Positions 5,702 to 8,156 of a stretch of DNA of 8,156 bases are shown piece after piece. This DNA is from Pseudomonadota bacterium. Lineage in GTDB: Bacteria > Pseudomonadota > Alphaproteobacteria > Reyranellales > Reyranellaceae. The translations under genes were made by a program, and so were the position numbers. Location: the NCBI GenBank assembly GCA_023436825.1, contig JAEZHS010000453.1, positions 1 through 8,156 of the forward strand, written 5' to 3'. The notes below the pieces were generated by a model. It made no database searches and was not told the DNA's origin. It saw only the letters and a program-made list of their open reading frames with translations. Every line of letters begins with the position of its first letter. The first letter of the stretch is position 1.

Positions 5702-7123
5702 ATGACGGCCGATCTTGCGTTGATGCCCGCCTGGCAGCTGGTGAAGCTCTACAAGGCGCGCAAGGCCTCGCCGGTCGAAGCGACCAAGGCCGCCATCGCC
5801 CGCATCGAAGCGTTCAATCCGCAGCTCAACGCGTTCCAGCACCTCGATCCCGACGGTGCGCTGCGCGCCGCGCGCGCCTCGGAGAAGCGCTTGAAGAAGG
5901 GCGGCAAGCGGCTGTCCGACATCGACGGCGTGCCCATCACCATCAAGGACATGGTGCTGACCAAGGGACTGCCGACGCGCATGGGCAGCCTGGCGACCGA
6001 CGCCGACGGCCCGTGGACCGTCGACTCCCCGGTCGGTCAGCACCTGCGCCAGGCCGGCACCGTGCTTCTGGGCAAGACGACCTCGCCGGAATATGGCTGG
6101 AAGGGCGTGACCGATTCGGCGCTGTTCGGCACCACCCACAATCCCTGGAAGATCGGCCGCACGCCGGGCGGCTCGTCGGGCGGCGGCGTGGCGGCCGAAG
6201 CGGTCGGCATGGGCAACCTCGCCGTCGGCACCGACGGCGCGGGCTCGGTGCGCATCCCCTGCTCCTTCACCGGGCTGTTCGGCCTGAAGCCCACCCAGGC
6301 GCGCGTGCCGCTCTATCCGCCGTCGGCGCAGGGCACGCTCTCGCATGTCGGCCCGATGACGCGCAGCGTGCGCGACGCGGCGATGATGATGAACGTGATG
6401 GCCCGGCCCGATCCGCGCGATCCCTACGGCCGGCCGGACGACGAGGAGGACTACCTCAAAGGCCTCGACAAAGGCGTGAAGGGCCTGCGCATCGGCTATT
6501 CGCCCAATCTGGGCTTCGTCGAGAAGGAGAAGATCGACCGCGACGTCGCGCAGGCGGTCGAGAACGCCGTGAAGGTGTTCCGCACGCTGGGCGCCAAGGT
6601 GATCGAGGATTCGCCCGACCTGATGGGACTGGATCCCCGGCGCATCCTGAATGCCCACTGGCAGTCCAACGTCGCCGTCCTGGTCAAGACGTTCAGCCCG
6701 GAGAAGCGGGCGCTGATGGACCCGGGCCTGCTGAAGGCCGCTGAACATGGCGCCAATCTCGGCCAGGAGACCGTGGTGACGGCGATCCACCAGCGCCAGC
6801 AGGTGGCCGCGATCATGAATGCGTTCATGGCGAAGTACGACCTGCTGCTGACGCCCACCATGCCGATGACGGCCTTCGCGGTGAACGAGAACGCCGCCTG
6901 GGGCGGCGACGGCGTCGACATCGGCTGGACGCCGTTCACCCTCACCTTCAACCTGACGCGCCAGCCGGCGGCCACGATCCCCTGCGGCCTCGACCGCGAG
7001 GGCCTGCCGATCGGCCTGCAGATCGTGTCGGGCCACGCCCGCGATGCGCTGGTGCTGCGCGCCGCCGCCGCCTACGAGCGCGTCCGCCCGATCCCGGCCC
7101 CGCCGATGGCGCATCAAATCTGA
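5702..7123 (+). CDS. Amidase-signature hydrolase, second of two
   Basis: This 473-aa paralogue of the preceding amidase shares the same N-terminal (KLY.ARKASPVE, 15-26), core and C-terminal blocks, so the two arose by an old tandem duplication. The catalytic Lys is K82 in GVPITIKDM, the cis-Ser S158 in TPGGSSGG (154-161), and the nucleophile S182 in GTDGAGSVRIP (176-186). The triad is complete, with spacings of 76 and 24. The C-terminal block PCGLDREGLPIGLQI is at 427-441. The two copies differ most in the region that usually shapes the acyl-binding pocket (about 240-345) and in the loop at 98-112, which points to different substrates rather than redundancy; this is inference. The ATG directly follows the first amidase's TAA with no gap, and GGAGA at 5689-5693 serves as ribosome site. 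It is the last gene of the operon. Confidence 0.92.
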   Translation: MTADLALMPAWQLVKLYKARKASPVEATKAAIARIEAFNPQLNAFQHLDPDGALRAARASEKRLKKGGKRLSDIDGVPITIKDMVLTKGLPTRMGSLATDADGPWTVDSPVGQHLRQAGTVLLGKTTSPEYGWKGVTDSALFGTTHNPWKIGRTPGGSSGGGVAAEAVGMGNLAVGTDGAGSVRIPCSFTGLFGLKPTQARVPLYPPSAQGTLSHVGPMTRSVRDAAMMMNVMARPDPRDPYGRPDDEEDYLKGLDKGVKGLRIGYSPNLGFVEKEKIDRDVAQAVENAVKVFRTLGAKVIEDSPDLMGLDPRRILNAHWQSNVAVLVKTFSPEKRALMDPGLLKAAEHGANLGQETVVTAIHQRQQVAAIMNAFMAKYDLLLTPTMPMTAFAVNENAAWGGDGVDIGWTPFTLTFNLTRQPAATIPCGLDREGLPIGLQIVSGHARDALVLRAAAAYERVRPIPAPPMAHQI

Positions 7124-7124
7124 C

Positions 7125-7161
7125 GGCAGCCGCGACTCATACTCTTCTGGACCGCGCTGCC
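7125..7161. terminator. Weak inverted repeat between convergent genes
   Basis: GGCAGC (7125-7130) pairs with GCTGCC (7156-7161). After a one-base bulge, GCG (7132-7134) pairs with CGC (7153-7155), leaving an 18-nt loop. It fills the 42-nt gap between the second amidase's stop and the stop of the convergent membrane protein gene, so it could end transcription both ways. The loop is long and there is no clear T-run, so support is modest. Confidence 0.3.
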
Positions 7162-7165
7162 TTAA

Positions 7166-7459
7166 CTACAAGTCCCTGCCGCCGTAGAGCTTGCGGCACT
7201 CGTAGGTGAGCTGGGTCGTGCGCTGCTCGGCGCAGTCGTTCTGGCGCTCGAGGTAGAGCGCGACGCCGTAGAAGACGAAGGCGCCGAGCAGCCACACGAT
7301 GAACGAGACGGTGAGCGCCGTCTCGAACGTGTCGTCGAGCTTGCGGGCGATGCGGCCGCCGGGCGCCAGGGAGGCGACGACTCGCATGGCGATCAGCGTC
7401 AGCGGGAACGTCGCCACGCCGCACGCCAGGAAATAGAGCAGGAGATGCCCGATCGTCAT
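7166..7459 (-). CDS. Small two-helix membrane protein, function unknown
   Basis: This 97-aa protein has two predicted membrane helices, about residues 4-25 (rich in L, A, F and V) and 48-69 (VSFIVWLLGAFVFYGVALYL). A charged stretch lies between them (GRIARKLDDTFE, 35-46), and the C-terminal tail is polar with C76 and C87. The short first segment and the Arg-rich linker suggest both ends are periplasmic and the linker cytoplasmic, by the positive-inside rule. I do not recognise the family. The ATG at 7459-7457 has no Shine-Dalgarno sequence before it. A promoter-like pair upstream would give a leader of only a few bases, so it may be translated from a nearly leaderless message. It faces the amidase operon and is divergent from the gene at 7552. 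Coding is supported by the clean hydrophobic pattern and by its placement in an otherwise empty gap. Confidence 0.7.
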   Translation of the reverse strand: MTIGHLLLYFLACGVATFPLTLIAMRVVASLAPGGRIARKLDDTFETALTVSFIVWLLGAFVFYGVALYLERQNDCAEQRTTQLTYECRKLYGGRDL

Positions 7460-7468
7460 CGCGGCGGC

Positions 7469-7497
7469 AAAATGCGGTCGGCTGACCGGATGGTCAA
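7469..7497 (-). promoter_or_regulatory. Candidate promoter for the small membrane protein gene
   Basis: Reading the minus strand, TTGACC (complement of 7492-7497) is a five-of-six match to the -35 consensus. It lies 17 bp from CATTTT (complement of 7469-7474), a weak three-of-six -10. Transcription would start near 7462, only 3-4 nt before the ATG. The spacer contains an inverted repeat, CGGTC (7475-7479) with GACCG (7484-7488), which could be an operator. Prediction only. Confidence 0.3.
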
Positions 7498-7523
7498 GAA
7501 CCTGCGATGGCCCGCCGCGGGTG

Positions 7524-7529
7524 TATGAT
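7524..7529 (+). promoter_or_regulatory. Candidate -10 box for the gene at 7552
   Basis: TATGAT is a five-of-six match to TATAAT in an otherwise very GC-rich gap. It would place a transcript start near 7536, just ahead of the GGGAG ribosome site at 7541-7545. No good -35 box is seen at the expected distance (near 7501-7506). If real, it rules out the in-frame ATGs at 7507 and 7525 as starts. Confidence 0.3.
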
Positions 7530-7551
7530 TGCAGCGAGCAGGGAGAGCGCG

Positions 7552-8109
7552 ATGGCGCTGATGGCGCGCCGCACGGTCACGAAAATGTACCTGGGCGCAG
7601 GCATGGTCGCCGGCCTGGCCGGGCTCGCCTGGCTGGCGGAGGAACGCGTCGCCCTCGGCCCGACCGACGGCAAGGGGTTCAGGCCCATCCGCTGGCCGTT
7701 CTCGGCCGACGCCTGGCCGCCCGGCCGCGCCTGGACCGGCCACGATCTCGACTTCTATGTCCGCCTGAAGTTCGACATCTGCAGCGACTGTGACACCGGC
7801 GTGATCAGCGACGAGGCGGTCGACCGCGTCGTCGACATCGATCGTCTCGATCCGCGCTTCGTGCCGGACGGGCCGGGCAACCGCATCCGCGTCACCGACC
7901 TGCTTGGCAGGAGCCGTCGCTATCGCCACAAGATGCGCAACGGCGCCCCGCGCTTCGCCGAAGGCATCGCCGTCGCCTACAAGTGCGACCTGCTGGTCGC
8001 CATCGTCGACGGCAATGTGGCCGATCCCGACATGCGCAAGATGGCGCATCGGTTCCTGGAATCGAACACCGTGCAGGTGTGGGTGAACAAGCAGCTCGAG
8101 GGGCGATAG
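7552..8109 (+). CDS. Membrane-anchored protein with a CxxC motif, function unknown
   Basis: This 185-aa protein has a basic N-terminus (R6, R7, K11), then one hydrophobic helix at about 12-29 rich in Gly, Ala and Leu, then a soluble domain of about 155 residues. The helix would anchor it with the domain outside the cytoplasm, or serve as an uncleaved signal. The domain has a Trp/Pro-rich region (RPIRWPFSADAWPP, 44-57), C77-S-D-C80, a lone C145, and a C-terminal QVWVNKQLEGR. The CxxC could bind metal or form a disulfide, but the surroundings do not match thioredoxin or haem-binding (CxxCH) sites. I do not recognise the family. The ATG at 7552 is chosen because GGGAG at 7541-7545 lies 6 nt upstream; in-frame ATGs at 7507 and 7525 lack such a site and would lengthen the protein by 15 or 9 residues. 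It stands alone on this strand and is followed 8 nt later by a strong hairpin. Confidence 0.8.
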   Translation: MALMARRTVTKMYLGAGMVAGLAGLAWLAEERVALGPTDGKGFRPIRWPFSADAWPPGRAWTGHDLDFYVRLKFDICSDCDTGVISDEAVDRVVDIDRLDPRFVPDGPGNRIRVTDLLGRSRRYRHKMRNGAPRFAEGIAVAYKCDLLVAIVDGNVADPDMRKMAHRFLESNTVQVWVNKQLEGR

Positions 8110-8117
8110 AGCGCCTT

Positions 8118-8140
8118 CCTCCCCAGCGAAGCTGGGGAGG
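8118..8140 (+). terminator. Strong hairpin after the last gene (terminator or intergenic repeat)
   Basis: CCTCCCCAGC (8118-8127) pairs perfectly with GCTGGGGAGG (8131-8140) around a GAA loop, giving a 10-bp, very stable stem. It begins 8 nt after the TAG at 8107-8109. The T-run expected of an intrinsic terminator is missing (TGTCGCCGTCTT follows). The CTCCCCAGCGAAGCTGGGGAGGTG type of sequence is one I associate with repeated palindromes in alphaproteobacterial intergenic regions, so it may be a dispersed repeat that also ends transcription. Confidence 0.55.
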
Positions 8141-8156
8141 TGTCGCCGTCTTGCGG

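Noticed and set aside
4628..7117. 829-residue minus-strand open frame opposite both amidases
   Set aside because: Composition is rich in Arg, His, Gly and Ala with no family motif. It mirrors two genes with intact catalytic residues; high GC keeps stop codons rare.
7456..8049. 197-residue minus-strand open frame opposite the CxxC protein gene
   Set aside because: It has no ribosome site or recognisable domain, and its composition is that of a shadow. The plus-strand gene has a good ribosome site and a clear membrane helix.

Overview
The window is GC-rich DNA from a bacterium, most likely an alphaproteobacterium of the Rhizobiales/Reyranella/Bradyrhizobium type. That placement is an inference. 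It rests on base composition, an orphan Bug-type solute receptor, a DUF4743-type Nudix protein, small secreted HDWY...SCCNG proteins of a kind I associate with Rhizobiales, and GC-rich palindromes at both window ends. I see no rRNA, tRNA, CRISPR array, transposase, integrase or phage gene, and no broken gene.

Layout. Positions 1-60 hold a palindromic intergenic element. A Nudix hydrolase of the Tnr3/DUF4743 type follows (74-922, +). Next come two tandem, recently duplicated genes for small secreted cysteine-rich proteins of unknown function (1002-1388 and 1465-1851, +). Converging on them with a 14-bp gap is an orphan tripartite-tricarboxylate (Bug/TctC-type) periplasmic receptor (1866-2837, -). 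Divergent from the receptor is a tight three-gene operon: a TTC38-family tetratricopeptide protein (2907-4298, +) and two tandem amidase-signature hydrolases (4295-5701 and 5702-7123, +). The TPR stop overlaps the first amidase start (ATGA), and the second amidase starts directly after the first one's stop codon. The window closes with a divergent pair of unrecognised genes: a two-helix membrane protein (7166-7459, -) and a membrane-anchored CxxC protein (7552-8109, +). A strong hairpin lies 8 nt beyond the last stop.

How the genes may work together. The most coherent unit is 1866-7123. A periplasmic receptor that would bind a small, usually carboxylated ligand is divergent from two cytoplasmic amidases and a TPR protein, around a 69-bp spacer built as a large imperfect palindrome. 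The inferred picture is capture of an amide- or carboxylate-containing small molecule and its hydrolysis. The substrate cannot be read from the sequence, and no TctA/TctB membrane subunits are present. Both amidases keep the complete Lys / cis-Ser / Ser triad at the spacing known for the family. The second point of interest is the duplicated pair of secreted proteins, about 84% identical by eye over their last 94 residues without a gap.

I found no defence system or other clearly new molecular machine. The best candidates for novelty are the TTC38-amidase-Bug association, the palindromic divergent spacer, and the secreted cysteine-rich pair.
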